Source: Candidatus Rokuibacteriota bacterium
GTDB taxonomy: Bacteria; Methylomirabilota; Methylomirabilia; Rokubacteriales; CSP1-6
Direction of reading: 5' to 3'
Assembly (NCBI GenBank): GCA_003220225.1
Contig: QHRU01000037.1
Location: forward strand, 1 to 64,000
DNA length: 64,000 nt
Both the position numbers and the translations under genes were made by a program. Within the stretch, counting starts at the first letter, position 1; the number at the start of each line of letters is the position of its first letter. Positions 36,921 to 47,506 of the stretch are shown in pieces. The notes under the pieces were generated by a model. That model was given only the letters and a program-made list of their open reading frames with translations, did no database searches and was not told the origin of the DNA.

Positions 36921-38519
36921 CTAGACCGCCGACGTCGCGTACTTCCGGCGGAGCCGGTTGCGCGTGGCGATCGCGAACAGGTTCAGCAGCACGACGATCA
37001 CCAGCAGGAGCAGCGTCGTCGCGAAGACCATCGGCCGCGCCGCGTCCACGTTCGGCGACTGGAAGCCGACGTCGTAGATGTGGAAGCCCAGGTGCATGAA
37101 CTTCCGGTCGAGGTGCACGAAGGGCCAGAAGCCGTCCACGGGCAGCGCGGGGGCCAGCTTCACCACCCCCGTGATCATCAGCGGCGCGACTTCGCCCGCC
37201 GCGCGGGCCATGGCGAGGATCAGGCCGGTGAGGATCGACGGCATGACCGCCGGCAGCACCACCTTCAGCGTCGTCTCGAGCTTGGTGGCCCCCAGCGCCA
37301 GGGACGCTTCGCGCGTGCCGCCGGGGATGGCGGCCAGCCCTTCCTCGGTGGCCACGATGACCACGGGGATCGTCAGCAGCGCCAGCGTCAGCGAGGCCCA
37401 CAGGATGCCGCCGGTCCCGAACGTCGGCGTCGGGAGGGCTTCGGCGTAGAACAGGCGGTCGATGGCCCCGCCGACGGCGTAGATGAAGAACCCGACGCCG
37501 AACACGCCGAAGACGATCGAGGGGACGCCCGCGAGGTTGTTCACCGCGATGCGTACCGCGCTCACGAAGGTGCCCTGCCGCGCGTACTCGCGCAGGTAGA
37601 AGGCCGCCAGCACGCCGAGCGGCGTGACCATGATCGACATGATCATCACCATCATGACCGTCCCGAAGATGGCGGGGAACACGCCGCCCTCGGTGTTGGA
37701 CTCGCGCGGATCCTCGGAGACGAAGCCCCACACGTCGGCCACGTAGTGCGCGACCTTCGCCACCGGCCCCATGGTGTTCGGGAACGACACGCCGAGCACC
37801 TGCGCCAGCGGCAGCGCCTTCTCCTTGCCGCCGTCCGCGATCACCACCATCCGCGCCGTCTGCCGGGCGCGCAGCTCGGCCAGCCGCGCCTCCTGGACCC
37901 GGTACTGCTCCTGCAGCGTCGCCAGCCGCGCCCGGAGCGCCCCCGCGTCGGCGGACGCCGTCGCCCCCCGCGCCTCGAGCCCGCGCAGCCGCAGCCGGAT
38001 CTTCTCCTGCTCGAAGTTGATGGCGCCGATGTCGCCCTTCTCGATCGCGCGGATCTGGCGGCGGAGTGCCCCCGCCGCCGGCAGCCAGCGCTCGATCTCC
38101 GGCCACGCGGCCGCGTCGCGCGCGACGACGGCGCCGCCCTCCTCGAGGGCGGCGATGCGGCCGATGAGGAGTCCCCACTCGCTGCGCTCGATCACCGCGA
38201 CGTCGGCCGGGCGCTCGCGCCGCACGACGGCGGCCTCGTCCACCCAGACGAAGTCGGCGCCGTAGAGATCGCGATTGGCGACCTTGAGCTTGATCCGCCA
38301 CGCCTCGCCCCTGCCGGGGATCCGCTCGCGATCGGCGAGGGGACCGGTCAGCACCGTGCCGTCCGTGAGCGTGACGCGCACCACCTCGGCGGGCCAGAAG
38401 AAGCCGGCGGCGTTGCCGACGATGATCGCGATGAGGCCGACGACCATGATGAGGGCGGCGGCGAGCGCGCCGCCGGTCAGCCAGATGAAGGGCTCGCCGC
38501 TGCGCCAGAGGCGTCGCAT
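36921..38519 (-). CDS. pstA: Phosphate ABC transporter permease PstA (long form)
   Basis: C-terminal PstA permease domain; about 250-aa N-terminal extension with coiled-coil-like region. Confidence 0.92.
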   Translation of the reverse strand: MRRLWRSGEPFIWLTGGALAAALIMVVGLIAIIVGNAAGFFWPAEVVRVTLTDGTVLTGPLADRERIPGRGEAWRIKLKVANRDLYGADFVWVDEAAVVRRERPADVAVIERSEWGLLIGRIAALEEGGAVVARDAAAWPEIERWLPAAGALRRQIRAIEKGDIGAINFEQEKIRLRLRGLEARGATASADAGALRARLATLQEQYRVQEARLAELRARQTARMVVIADGGKEKALPLAQVLGVSFPNTMGPVAKVAHYVADVWGFVSEDPRESNTEGGVFPAIFGTVMMVMIMSIMVTPLGVLAAFYLREYARQGTFVSAVRIAVNNLAGVPSIVFGVFGVGFFIYAVGGAIDRLFYAEALPTPTFGTGGILWASLTLALLTIPVVIVATEEGLAAIPGGTREASLALGATKLETTLKVVLPAVMPSILTGLILAMARAAGEVAPLMITGVVKLAPALPVDGFWPFVHLDRKFMHLGFHIYDVGFQSPNVDAARPMVFATTLLLLVIVVLLNLFAIATRNRLRRKYATSAV

Positions 38520-40792
38520 CAGAGGTACCGGTACTTCCGCCGCAGCCGCAGGCGGACCACCTCGGCCGTGGTGTTGAGCACGAAGGTCAGGCAGAAGAGG
38601 AGGAACGCGGCGAGGAAGAGGACGCGAAAGAGCGTGCCGCCCTCGGGCGCCTCCGGCAGCTCGACGGCGATGTTGGCGGAGAGGGCGCGGAAGCCGCTGA
38701 ACATGTTCCAGTCCATCACCGGCGTATTGCCGGTGGCCATCAGCACGATCATCGTCTCGCCGACGGCGCGGCCGAGGCCGATCATGATCGCCGAGAAGAT
38801 GCCCGGGCTGGCCGTGGGCAGCACGATGCGCACGGCCGTCTGCCAGCGGCTGGCGCCGAGCGCGAGCGACCCCGCGCGCAGGTGCTGGGGCACGTTGGCC
38901 AGCGCGTCCTCGGCGATCGTGAAGATGAGCGGCACCACCGCGAAGCCCATGGCGACGCCGACGACGAGCGAGTTGCGCTGATCGTAGGTGAGGCCGAGCG
39001 CGGCGAGCAGCCAGCCGCGATAGTCGCCGACGAGCAGCCGCTGCTCGACGAGCCCGCCGAGCGTGAGCGCGAACCACGCCCCCAGGAGCACCACGGGCAC
39101 GAGCACGAAGACCTCGGTGCCCGGGCGGAACGGGCCGCGGACGCCGGGCGGCAGCGCGCGCCACGCCAGCAGGGCGGCGAGAATGACCACGGTCTCCACC
39201 GCCGGCAGCAGGAACAGACCGGGCACGATGCGCTCCACCGCCGGCGCCAGCCAGAGCCCCGCGAGAAACCCGAGCACGACGCTCGGCAACGCGGCCATGA
39301 TCTCGACCGCCGGCTTGACGTAGCCCTTCACCGCCGGGTGCATGAACTCGCTCACGTAGATGGCCGCCAGCAGCGCCAGCGGTACCGCGAAGAGCAGCGC
39401 GTAGAACGTGCCCTTGAGCGTGCCGTAGATGAGCGGGGTGAGGCTGAACTTGGCCTCGAAGTCGTCGGTGCCGCCGGTCGACTGCCAGACCCAGGCGGGC
39501 CGGCTGTAGCCCTCGTACCAGACCTTGCCGAACAGCGTCTTGAGCGTGATCTCGGGATGCGGATTGTCGACGCGCCAGTCCACGACCTCCCCTCGCTCGT
39601 CCACCGCGACCACGCCGTCGGCCTTCGGCGCGAAGACCACCGCGCGCAGCGGGCGCCCGTCGCCGAACGTGAGGAACGTCTGGCCCGACGTGCCGTAGTG
39701 CAGCTTGACGCGTCCGGCGGCGTCCGCGGTGACGAAGCCCTTGTCGCGGCGCGACGGGCTGATGGCGACCACGGGCGCGCGGTGCGACTCGAACTCGTTG
39801 ATGCGCGTGAGGGTGGCCGCGCCGCCCGTCGGCGGCGGCACCACCTGCCAGCTGGAGACGGCGCCCATCGCGTCCGCCGCCACCAGCGTGCGCTCACCGA
39901 TCAGGAACGAGAGCGCGGTGACGGGCGCGGCGCCGACCGTCGCCGTCTCCACAACCGTCGGGGTGCCGCGATCGCGCATGTCGTAGCGCACGAGCTGGCC
40001 GCGCGAGGTGCCGATGACGAGATCGTCGCCGCGGCCATCGAGACGCAGCGCGACGATCTCACCGTCGACGGGAACGCCCAGCGCCTGCACCGATTCCTCG
40101 CGGCGCGTCCCGCCGATCAGCGTCTTCTTCTCCACCACCGTCTGCACGATCAGGTCGTGCGGTCCCACCTGCGCCACCGTCACCGGTCCCGAGTCCGGCG
40201 AGGCGACCGTCAGGCGCAGGATCGCGCGCTTGCGCCCGGGATCGAGGACGACTGGGGCGGCGAACGCGGGTTTGACGCTCACGGTCCGCCGGGCACCCTC
40301 GAAGCCGACCTCGATCTTCATCTCGAGAGGGATCACGCGGCCGTCGGAGGTGCCGATGGCGTAGCGGTCGAGTCCGTGCGCGGCCACCGCCGTCACCCGC
40401 GCGCCCTCGAGGCCGGCGATCGGCAGCGGCGCCGCCCGCGTCACTGTCGGCTTGAGCGGAACGAGCTGAATGGTGCCGTCGGCCGTGACCATCGATGCGG
40501 CTTCGCGGTACTCGTCGACGCCCAGGCCGGCCCCCGGCGCGGGCGTGGCCCCCGCCGAGAGGCGCTCCAGCGCGACGACGCGCGGCGGCCGGAACAGCGG
40601 CCACACCTCGGCCGCGATGACGAAGAGGATGGCGAGGATCGCCGAGATGATCACGATGCCGCCGAGCACGACCGTGCGGGCGGCGAAGCGATCGAGGAAG
40701 ATCCGTCGGCTGGTGCGCGCCCGGCTGACGACGAGCGGGCGGGCCGGAGTCCCCGGCCCGCCCGCGGTGAGAGTGTCGGCGTTGATCGCCAC
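38519..40792 (-). CDS. pstC: Phosphate ABC transporter permease PstC with beta-propeller-like extracytoplasmic insertion
   Basis: C-terminal PstC domain after about 350 aa of repetitive beta-rich sequence; GTG start inferred. Confidence 0.9.
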   Translation of the reverse strand: MAINADTLTAGGPGTPARPLVVSRARTSRRIFLDRFAARTVVLGGIVIISAILAILFVIAAEVWPLFRPPRVVALERLSAGATPAPGAGLGVDEYREAASMVTADGTIQLVPLKPTVTRAAPLPIAGLEGARVTAVAAHGLDRYAIGTSDGRVIPLEMKIEVGFEGARRTVSVKPAFAAPVVLDPGRKRAILRLTVASPDSGPVTVAQVGPHDLIVQTVVEKKTLIGGTRREESVQALGVPVDGEIVALRLDGRGDDLVIGTSRGQLVRYDMRDRGTPTVVETATVGAAPVTALSFLIGERTLVAADAMGAVSSWQVVPPPTGGAATLTRINEFESHRAPVVAISPSRRDKGFVTADAAGRVKLHYGTSGQTFLTFGDGRPLRAVVFAPKADGVVAVDERGEVVDWRVDNPHPEITLKTLFGKVWYEGYSRPAWVWQSTGGTDDFEAKFSLTPLIYGTLKGTFYALLFAVPLALLAAIYVSEFMHPAVKGYVKPAVEIMAALPSVVLGFLAGLWLAPAVERIVPGLFLLPAVETVVILAALLAWRALPPGVRGPFRPGTEVFVLVPVVLLGAWFALTLGGLVEQRLLVGDYRGWLLAALGLTYDQRNSLVVGVAMGFAVVPLIFTIAEDALANVPQHLRAGSLALGASRWQTAVRIVLPTASPGIFSAIMIGLGRAVGETMIVLMATGNTPVMDWNMFSGFRALSANIAVELPEAPEGGTLFRVLFLAAFLLFCLTFVLNTTAEVVRLRLRRKYRYL

Positions 40793-40793
40793 G

Positions 40794-41765
40794 CTACTGG
40801 ATCTTGTTCTGCTCTTCCTTCGCGATGGTCGCGGGGATCGGGAAGTAGCCGTCCTTGACGACACCCTCCTGCCCCTCGCGCGAAACGATGAGCTTGACGA
40901 ACTCGCGGGTCAGCGGGTCGAGCGGCTTGCCGGGCGCCTTGTTGACGTACACGTAGAGAAAGCGCGCCAGGGGATAGCTGCCCGAGTAGGCGTTGTCCGC
41001 CGTCGCCTCGACGCACTTGCCGCCGTCCTTCTCGGCCAGCGGCACCGCGCGCACGCCGGCCGTGGCGTAGCCAATGCCGCTGTAGCCGATGCCGTAACGG
41101 TCCACCGTGATGCCCTGGACGACCGACGCCGAGCCCGGCTGCTCCTTGACCTCGTCCTTGTAGTCGCCGTTCTTGAGCGTGTGCTCCTTGAAGAAGCCGT
41201 AGGTGCCCGAGGCCGAGTTGCGGCCGTAGAGGCTCAGCGGCCTGTTGGCCCACTCACCCGTCAGCCCGAGCTGGCCCCACGTCCGGAGGTCGTCCTTTGC
41301 GCCCTGACGACGCGACTTCGAGAAGATGGCGTCGACCTGGGCGATCGAGAGGCACGTGATCGGGTTGTCCTTGTTCACGAACACGGCGAGCGCGTCCACC
41401 GACGTGCGGATCGGCGTGGGCTTGTAGCCGTACTTCTTCTCGAACGCGTCGATTTCCGTGCCCTTCATCTCGCGCGACATCGGCCCGAGCTGCGCGGTGC
41501 CGCTGATGAGCGCGGGCGGCGCCGTCGACGAGCCCTTGCCCTCGATCTGGACCTTGGCGTTCGGATAAAACTTCTGGAAGCTCTCCGCCCAGTGGGTCAT
41601 GAGGTTGCTGAGGGTATCCGAGCCGACGCTCGAGACGTTGCCGCTCACGCCGCTCACCGTCTTGTAGGGCGCGAGGTCCGGATCGAGCTTCGTCTGGCCG
41701 ATGGCCGCGCCAGCCGTCACCGTCAGCGCGGCCACGGCCAGCGCCATCACGGTCTTCATCGTCAT
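40794..41765 (-). CDS. pstS: Phosphate-binding protein PstS
   Basis: [26 protein letters not shown]...[43 protein letters not shown]. Confidence 0.95.
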   Translation of the reverse strand: MTMKTVMALAVAALTVTAGAAIGQTKLDPDLAPYKTVSGVSGNVSSVGSDTLSNLMTHWAESFQKFYPNAKVQIEGKGSSTAPPALISGTAQLGPMSREMKGTEIDAFEKKYGYKPTPIRTSVDALAVFVNKDNPITCLSIAQVDAIFSKSRRQGAKDDLRTWGQLGLTGEWANRPLSLYGRNSASGTYGFFKEHTLKNGDYKDEVKEQPGSASVVQGITVDRYGIGYSGIGYATAGVRAVPLAEKDGGKCVEATADNAYSGSYPLARFLYVYVNKAPGKPLDPLTREFVKLIVSREGQEGVVKDGYFPIPATIAKEEQNKIQ

Positions 41766-41826
41766 CGTGTCGTCTCCTTTGGTTACCTCGATCATCCGCC
41801 GTGCGTGTTTCGACGGCATAAAGGCG

Positions 41827-41845
41827 GTGTTACGTTCGTGTTACG
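41827..41845 (-). promoter_or_regulatory. Candidate PHO-box-like direct repeat upstream of pstS
   Basis: GTGTTACGttcGTGTTACG, an 8-mer repeated with 11-bp period (minus: CGTAACACgaaCGTAACAC), overlapping the phoB1 stop codon. Confidence 0.4.
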
Positions 41846-42572
41846 AGCGGGCGGGCTCCCGGAACCGGTAGCCCACGCCCCGGACGGTTTCCACCCCCGG
41901 GGCCGGGAGCTTGGCAGCCGTGAACTTGGCGCGCAGGCGGGCGACGTGGACGTCGACGGTCCGAGGCTCCACGAAGCCATCCCGGCCCCACACCGCGTCC
42001 AGCAGCTCCTCGCGGCCGAAGACGCGCCCGGGCGCGCCGGCCAGGATCGCGAGCAGCTCGAACTCCTTGGGGGTGAGGTCCACCGGGTGGCCTTTCATGC
42101 GGACCTCGAAGCGGTAGCGGTCGATCTCGAGCTCGCCGATCTGCACGTGCGGCTTCTTCTCGGCGTCGCCGGGACGGGCGCGGCGGGCGACCGCGCGGAT
42201 GCGGGCGAGCAGCTCGCGCGGCGAGAACGGCTTGGTCACGTAGTCGTCGGCGCCCATCTCGAAGCCGAGGACCTTGTCACCCTCCTCGACGCGGCCGGTG
42301 ACCATGATCACGGGGATGTTCTTGGTGTCCGCGTCCTGCTTGAGGCGGCGGCAGACCTCCCAGCCGTTGAGCTGCGGGACCATGATGTCGAGCAGGACCA
42401 GGTCGGGGTGGACCTCGCGCGCCTGCTTGAGGGCGTCGGAGCCGGTGGGGGCGACGACGACGTCGTAACCCTCCTTGGTGAGATTGTAGCGGATCAGGTC
42501 GGCGACGTCGCGCTCGTCTTCGACGACGAGGACGCGACCCTGCTGCTGGCGGGCCGCGGCGGCGGTCTTCAT
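41841..42572 (-). CDS. phoB: PhoB-like response regulator (paralogue 1)
   Basis: Receiver domain and OmpR/PhoB wHTH (PRTVDVHVARLRAKF...VRGVGYRF); adjacent to pst. Confidence 0.9.
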   Translation of the reverse strand: MKTAAAARQQQGRVLVVEDERDVADLIRYNLTKEGYDVVVAPTGSDALKQAREVHPDLVLLDIMVPQLNGWEVCRRLKQDADTKNIPVIMVTGRVEEGDKVLGFEMGADDYVTKPFSPRELLARIRAVARRARPGDAEKKPHVQIGELEIDRYRFEVRMKGHPVDLTPKEFELLAILAGAPGRVFGREELLDAVWGRDGFVEPRTVDVHVARLRAKFTAAKLPAPGVETVRGVGYRFREPARS

Positions 42573-42648
42573 CCGTCGCCGAGTGTCCGCGGCGCACGTT
42601 ACAGGACGATGACGCCGCCGTAAAACTTGGGTGAAGCGCCGGCGCGCC

Positions 42649-43389
42649 TCAGAGCGTCACGACCAGCCCGTCGTGTGCACACTCTTCGGGCACCGCGTCG
42701 GCGTGCGCGAGCATCTCGCGGCTCATGTGCGTGAGGATCACGCGCTTGGCGCCGAATCGATCGCGCTGCGCGGCCACGGTCGGATAGCTCAGGTGCCACT
42801 TGACCGGCTTGTCGTAGAAGTAGCACTCGGCGATGAAGAGGTCGGCGCCGCGCGCCACGCGCGCGACCTCGTCCGTCCACTCGGTGTCGCCGGTGTACGC
42901 GACGACCTTGCCGCCGACTTCCACGCGCACCGCGGTGGGATTCGTCTCCTCGGTGTGCCGCGCCGGTTGCGGCGTCACGATCAGATCCAGGACGGTGTGC
43001 GGCCGCCCCGGCTCCATCTCGACCCACGTGAGCGGGAACGTCGGGGTCATCACCCGCGAGCCGGGGAAGAGCGCCTCGCGGATCTGATCCATGCGCCGGC
43101 GCAGGTCGCGCGGCCCCGCGATGGTGAGCGGACGGATCCGCTTCGCCCCAAGCATCGCGTCGATCAGGAGGAACGGCACGCCGCCGCAGTGGTCGCCGTG
43201 CAGGTGGGTCAGGATGATCGCGTCCAGCGAGTTGTGCTCGATGCCCTGCTGCGCGAGAGCGATCAGCGACGAGGTGCCGAAGTCGATCGCGAAGCGCGAG
43301 CTCGGTCCGTCGACGAGGATGCACGTCTGGAAGCGGCCGCCGCTGCCGAAGGAATCACCCGAGCCGACGAAGCGCACCGTGACCGCCAT
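42649..43389 (-). CDS. MBL-fold metallohydrolase (RNase Z-like)
   Basis: MAVTVRFVGSGDSFGSGGRFQTCILVDG...AIILTHLHGDHCGGVPFLL. Confidence 0.88.
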   Translation of the reverse strand: MAVTVRFVGSGDSFGSGGRFQTCILVDGPSSRFAIDFGTSSLIALAQQGIEHNSLDAIILTHLHGDHCGGVPFLLIDAMLGAKRIRPLTIAGPRDLRRRMDQIREALFPGSRVMTPTFPLTWVEMEPGRPHTVLDLIVTPQPARHTEETNPTAVRVEVGGKVVAYTGDTEWTDEVARVARGADLFIAECYFYDKPVKWHLSYPTVAAQRDRFGAKRVILTHMSREMLAHADAVPEECAHDGLVVTL

Positions 43390-43397
43390 CGCCGCGC

Positions 43398-44612
43398 CTA
43401 GACGATGCCGGCCGCGCGCAGCGCGCAGCGCTCGCTCTCGCCGAGCCCGAGGAGCTGCTCGAGCACCTCGTCGGTGTGCTGGCCGAGCGTCGGCGGCGGG
43501 CGCCGGTAGCTCACCGGCGTATCCGACAGCTTCAGCGGGCTGCCGATGAGCGGCGCCTCGCCGGCCGGGTGCTCCATCGCGATCTTCATGCCGCGATGAC
43601 AAACTTGTGGATCGTCGAAGACGCGATCGATGGTGTTCACGGGACCGCACGGGAGCCCGGCCGCCTCGAGCCCCTCCACCCAGTGCTGCGTGGCGTGCTT
43701 GCGCGTGAGGTCCGAGACGATCCCGATCAGCTCGGCGCGGTGCTTCAGGCGGAGCGCGTTCGTCGCGAACTTCGGATTCACGGCCAGCTCCGGCACGCCG
43801 GCGAACTCGCAGAGCCGGCGGAACTGCGCGTCGTTGTTCGCGCCCAGGATCACGTGGCCATCGCTCGTCGGGAACACCTGGTACGGGATGGTGTTCGGAT
43901 GCGCCGTGCCCCAGCGCCGCGGCACCTGTCCCGAGAGCAGATAGTTGAGGCCCACGTTGTACAGCCAGCCCACCTGCACGTCGAGCAGCGCGACGTCGAT
44001 GTGCTGGCCGCGCCCGCTGGTGTCGCGGTGGCGGAGCGCTCCCAGGATCGCGACCGCAGCGTAGAGCCCGCTCATCACGTCGTTCACGGCCACGCCGACC
44101 TTGACGGGCGGCCCGTCGGCTTCGCCCGTCACGCTCATGATGCCGCCGGCGCCCTGGGCCATCAGGTCGTAGCCCGGCCGGGCGGCGTACGGCCCGTCCT
44201 GCCCATAGCCGGTGATCGAGCAGTACACGAGGCGCGGGTACTCCGCGCAGAGCTGGTCGTACGCGAGGCCGTACTCGGCGAGGCCGCCGACCTTGAAGTT
44301 TTCGATCAGCACGTCCGCACGCGTGAGCAGGCGCCGCACGAGCGCCGCGCCCTCGGGCTTGGCGAAGTTGATCGTGATCGAGCGCTTGTTGCGATTGGCG
44401 CTCAGGTAGTACCCGCTCTCCGCCGTCTCCACGCCGCGCGCGTCGCGCAGGAACGGCGGGCCCCACGTGCGCGTCTCGTCGCCGACGCCGGGCCGCTCTA
44501 CCTTGATCACGTCCGCGCCGAGGTCGCCCAGCATCTGCGTGCAGGACGGCCCGGCGAGCACGCGACTCAGATCGAGGATCGTGATGCCGTCGAGCGGTCC
44601 CGGCGGCGTCAC
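43398..44612 (-). CDS. CoA transferase (CaiB/BaiF family III)
   Basis: LDGITILDLSRVLAGPSCTQMLGDLGADVIKVERPGVGDETRTWGPPF...ANRNKRSITINFAKPEG; GTG start. Confidence 0.93.
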   Translation of the reverse strand: MTPPGPLDGITILDLSRVLAGPSCTQMLGDLGADVIKVERPGVGDETRTWGPPFLRDARGVETAESGYYLSANRNKRSITINFAKPEGAALVRRLLTRADVLIENFKVGGLAEYGLAYDQLCAEYPRLVYCSITGYGQDGPYAARPGYDLMAQGAGGIMSVTGEADGPPVKVGVAVNDVMSGLYAAVAILGALRHRDTSGRGQHIDVALLDVQVGWLYNVGLNYLLSGQVPRRWGTAHPNTIPYQVFPTSDGHVILGANNDAQFRRLCEFAGVPELAVNPKFATNALRLKHRAELIGIVSDLTRKHATQHWVEGLEAAGLPCGPVNTIDRVFDDPQVCHRGMKIAMEHPAGEAPLIGSPLKLSDTPVSYRRPPPTLGQHTDEVLEQLLGLGESERCALRAAGIV

Positions 44613-44617
44613 TGACG

Positions 44618-45100
44618 TCAGGCGCTCGACCCGCAGCAGCCGCCGCCGGCTTGCACGACGGCCAGTCCCTTCGCGGCCGGGGCGGACGTCACGTCGGTGG
44701 CGCGGAGCGTGCTCTCTTCGAGGTCGTGGTTCAGGACGTAGACTTCCCAGTCGACGCCGTCCGGATCCTCGACCCAGAACTTGTCCTGGTTGGCGTGGCA
44801 GCAGTTCACGCCCATCTCCTCGCGCACCGGCAATCCCGCCGCCTTCACGCGGGCCAGCTCGCGCATCACGATCTCCGCGGACTCGACCTGGATGCCCATG
44901 TGGTCCACGTGACCACGGCTTTCCACGGGCGCGGCCTCGGAGAGCGCGAGGTTCAGCGGCCCGAACGGCGGCAGGAACTTCACGTAGCCGGGCTTCACCT
45001 TCACCGGCGCCGTGCCGAAGAACTTCTCGTAGAAGGCACGGCTCTTCTCCAGATTGGAGACCGTCATGTGGACGTGGACCTTCGGCGCCTCGATGCTCAT
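44618..45100 (-). CDS. arsI: ArsI/CadI family vicinal-oxygen-chelate protein (putative C-As lyase)
   Basis: MSIEAPKVHVHMTVSNLEKSRAFYEKFFGTAPVKVKPGYVKF...NCCHANQDKFWVEDPDGVDWEVYVLNHD; ars cluster context. Confidence 0.85.
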   Translation of the reverse strand: MSIEAPKVHVHMTVSNLEKSRAFYEKFFGTAPVKVKPGYVKFLPPFGPLNLALSEAAPVESRGHVDHMGIQVESAEIVMRELARVKAAGLPVREEMGVNCCHANQDKFWVEDPDGVDWEVYVLNHDLEESTLRATDVTSAPAAKGLAVVQAGGGCCGSSA

Positions 45101-45846
45101 TGGTGACCTCCTCGTCGAGTGGCGGATCGCTCCGCCGCGATACCCTCAGTTGTGTGCACCATCGTCGGCGTTTGCGTATCGGCATCCGGTGCCGGCGCAA
45201 GCCACCGGAACAGGGACGTGGCCGCGCCAGCGCCGACCAGCTGCGCGGCGATGAAGGCCGGCGCGTCGGCCGGGCGGATGCCGGCGAACGTGTCGCTCGC
45301 CGAGCGCGCCAGCGTCACCGCGGGGTTGGCGAACGACGTCGATGCCGTGAACCAGTAGGCGGCCGTGATGTAGGCGGCGACGGCGAACGCCACGTTCGAC
45401 GCGTTCAGCCGTGAGCAGCCCCAGATGACGACGAGCAGGCCGAAGCTGGCCACGAACTCGCTGAACACCTGCGCGCCGCCCGCCCGCGCGTGGCGCGAGG
45501 CGAAGAAGATCGGCTCGCCGAACATCAGGTGGGCGGCGGCCACGCCGGCGAACGCCCCGGCGATCTGAGCGACGACATAGGGGGGAACGTCGCGCCAGCG
45601 CAGCCCGCCCTGAAACGCGTCCGCCAGCGTCACCGCCGGGTTGAAGTGGGCGCCCGAGATCGGCCCGAAGGTCAGGATCAACGCCACCAGGGCGGCGCCG
45701 GTCGCCAGGGTGTTGGCGAGCAGCGCGACGGCGACGTTGCCGCCGGCCAGGCGCGCGCCCATGATGCCCGAGCCGACGACGGCGGTGAGCAGCATGGCCG
45801 TTCCCACCGCTTCCGCGACCACCCGCCGGTCCAGCGTCGGGCTCAC
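45097..45846 (-). CDS. MIP/aquaporin family channel (AqpS-like)
   Basis: Two NPA motifs (HFNPAVTLADAF, FANPAVTLARS); next to arsC; GTG start inferred. Confidence 0.85.
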   Translation of the reverse strand: MSPTLDRRVVAEAVGTAMLLTAVVGSGIMGARLAGGNVAVALLANTLATGAALVALILTFGPISGAHFNPAVTLADAFQGGLRWRDVPPYVVAQIAGAFAGVAAAHLMFGEPIFFASRHARAGGAQVFSEFVASFGLLVVIWGCSRLNASNVAFAVAAYITAAYWFTASTSFANPAVTLARSASDTFAGIRPADAPAFIAAQLVGAGAATSLFRWLAPAPDADTQTPTMVHTTEGIAAERSATRRGGHQ

Positions 45847-45856
45847 ACGCACGCCT

Positions 45857-46300
45857 TCACGCCGAGCGCGCGCCGGATAACGCCGCCCGCTGCGACAGCC
45901 ACGCCGCGATGCGCGCCTCGATCTCGTGGCGCACCCGCCGAAAGACGGCCAGCCGTTGCTCGTCGCTGCCCCGCGCGGCCGACGGATCGTCGAAGCTCCA
46001 GTGCAGCCGCGTGCCCGCGGCCGGGAACGCCGGACAGGACTCGTTGGCGCTGTCACACACGGTGATCACGTAGTCCCACCGCTCGCTGAGAAAGCGATCG
46101 AGCGTTTTCGAGGTGTGCCCGCGCAGGTCGATGCCGATCTCCGCCATCGCGCGCGTCGCGAGCGGGCTGACGCCGCGCGCCTCGGTGCCGGCACTCGCCA
46201 CCTCGAACCGATCGCCCGCCAGGCGGCGGAGCAGCCCCTCCGCCATCTGGCTGCGGGCGGAATTGTGGGTGCAGAGAAAGAGTACGCGCGCCACGCTCAT
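45857..46300 (-). CDS. arsC: Arsenate reductase, low-molecular-weight phosphatase type
   Basis: [27 protein letters not shown]...VITVCDSANESCPAFP. Confidence 0.92.
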   Translation of the reverse strand: MSVARVLFLCTHNSARSQMAEGLLRRLAGDRFEVASAGTEARGVSPLATRAMAEIGIDLRGHTSKTLDRFLSERWDYVITVCDSANESCPAFPAAGTRLHWSFDDPSAARGSDEQRLAVFRRVRHEIEARIAAWLSQRAALSGARSA

Positions 46301-47118
46301 CCGCGGCGCCTCGGCTTCGTCGCGCGGACGAACGCGCTCATGAACTTGCCGTCGACCTGGGGCGCGACGGCATCGGCGTCGACGCCCTTGTCGGCGAGGA
46401 ACTGGCGCGCGTCTTCCGCGCGGTAGACGCGCGTCGGCTCGACACCGATCGACTCGAAACCGGCCGTGGCGAGCTTGTCGCGATACTCCCGCTCCTCGAG
46501 GGCGCCGGCCACGCAGCCGATCCAGTGCTCGACGTTCCGCCGGATCTCCTGCGGCACTTCGCCGCGGACCACCACGTCAGAGACCGCGAACCGGCCGCCC
46601 GGCTTGAGCACGCGGAAGGCCTCCGCCAGCACGCGGTCCTTGTCGCCGGAGAGGTTGATGACGCAATTGGAGATGATGACGTCCACGCTGGCGTCGGGCA
46701 GCGGAATGCTCTCGATCTCGCCCTTGAGGAACTCGACGTTGGCGACGCCGGCTTTTCGCTGGTTCTCACGCGCGAGCGCCAGCATCTCGTCGGTCATGTC
46801 GAGCCCGTACGCCTTGCCGGTCGGCCCCACGCGCCTGGCGGAGAGCAGCACGTCGATGCCGCCACCCGAGCCCAGGTCGAGCACGACCTCACCCGGGTTG
46901 AGCTGGGCGAGCGCGGTCGGGTTGCCGCAACCCAGCGAGGCCGCCACGGCCTCGGCCGGCAGCTCGGCCGTCTCGCCGCAGCCATAGATGTTCGACGTGA
47001 TCGGATCGGCGGCGCGCGCGGTGGCATCGCAGCAGGACGCGCCGGCGCCGCCGGTGACCTTCAGCGCCGCCTTCCCGTACTTGTCTCTCACGACCGCCTT
47101 CAGCTCGTCGTTCGCCAT
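46297..47118 (-). CDS. arsM: Arsenite S-adenosylmethionine methyltransferase
   Basis: [69 protein letters not shown]. Confidence 0.95.
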   Translation of the reverse strand: MANDELKAVVRDKYGKAALKVTGGAGASCCDATARAADPITSNIYGCGETAELPAEAVAASLGCGNPTALAQLNPGEVVLDLGSGGGIDVLLSARRVGPTGKAYGLDMTDEMLALARENQRKAGVANVEFLKGEIESIPLPDASVDVIISNCVINLSGDKDRVLAEAFRVLKPGGRFAVSDVVVRGEVPQEIRRNVEHWIGCVAGALEEREYRDKLATAGFESIGVEPTRVYRAEDARQFLADKGVDADAVAPQVDGKFMSAFVRATKPRRRG

Positions 47119-47139
47119 CGCCGTCGCCTCCCGTCTCAC

Positions 47140-47155
47140 ATCAAGTACACTTGAT
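47140..47155. promoter_or_regulatory. ArsR operator-like site ATCAA-N6-TTGAT
   Basis: ATCAAgtacacTTGAT between arsR and arsM. Confidence 0.75.
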
Positions 47156-47175
47156 ACGTCCGCGCAAAAAAGGGG

Positions 47176-47499
47176 TCAGTCGCAGCGTTTGACCACCCGC
47201 AGCCCCGACGCGCTCGGCTTGATGGCTGCGACGGCCGCCTCGATCTCGGCGATCGCGTCGGGATCGAGCGCGTAGTAGATCCAGCGGCCCTGGCGCCGGT
47301 CGCGCAGCAGCCCCGCGTCCTTCAGGGTCTTGAGGTGGAACGACAGGCGCGACTGGCCGGTGTCCAGCATGTCGGTCAGGTCGCACACGCACTGCTCGCC
47401 GCCCCGCAACCGCTCGATGATGCCGAGCCGTGTGGGATCGGCGAGCGCGCGAAACAGCGCCGCCGCTCGCTCGAGGTCCTTGTCCGTCGCCGTCGCCAC
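47176..47499 (-). CDS. arsR: ArsR family metalloregulator (GTG 47499 preferred; ORF track start 47508)
   Basis: LADPTRLGIIERLRGGEQCVCDLTDMLDTGQSRLSFHLKTLKDAGLLRDRRQGRWIYYALDP. Confidence 0.93.
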   Translation of the reverse strand: MATATDKDLERAAALFRALADPTRLGIIERLRGGEQCVCDLTDMLDTGQSRLSFHLKTLKDAGLLRDRRQGRWIYYALDPDAIAEIEAAVAAIKPSASGLRVVKRCD

Positions 47500-47506
47500 G
47501 GCCGTC

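Noticed and set aside
44618-45100. Simple glyoxalase I annotation
   Set aside because: The NCCHANQDKFWVEDPDG motif and ars cluster context favour ArsI/CadI.
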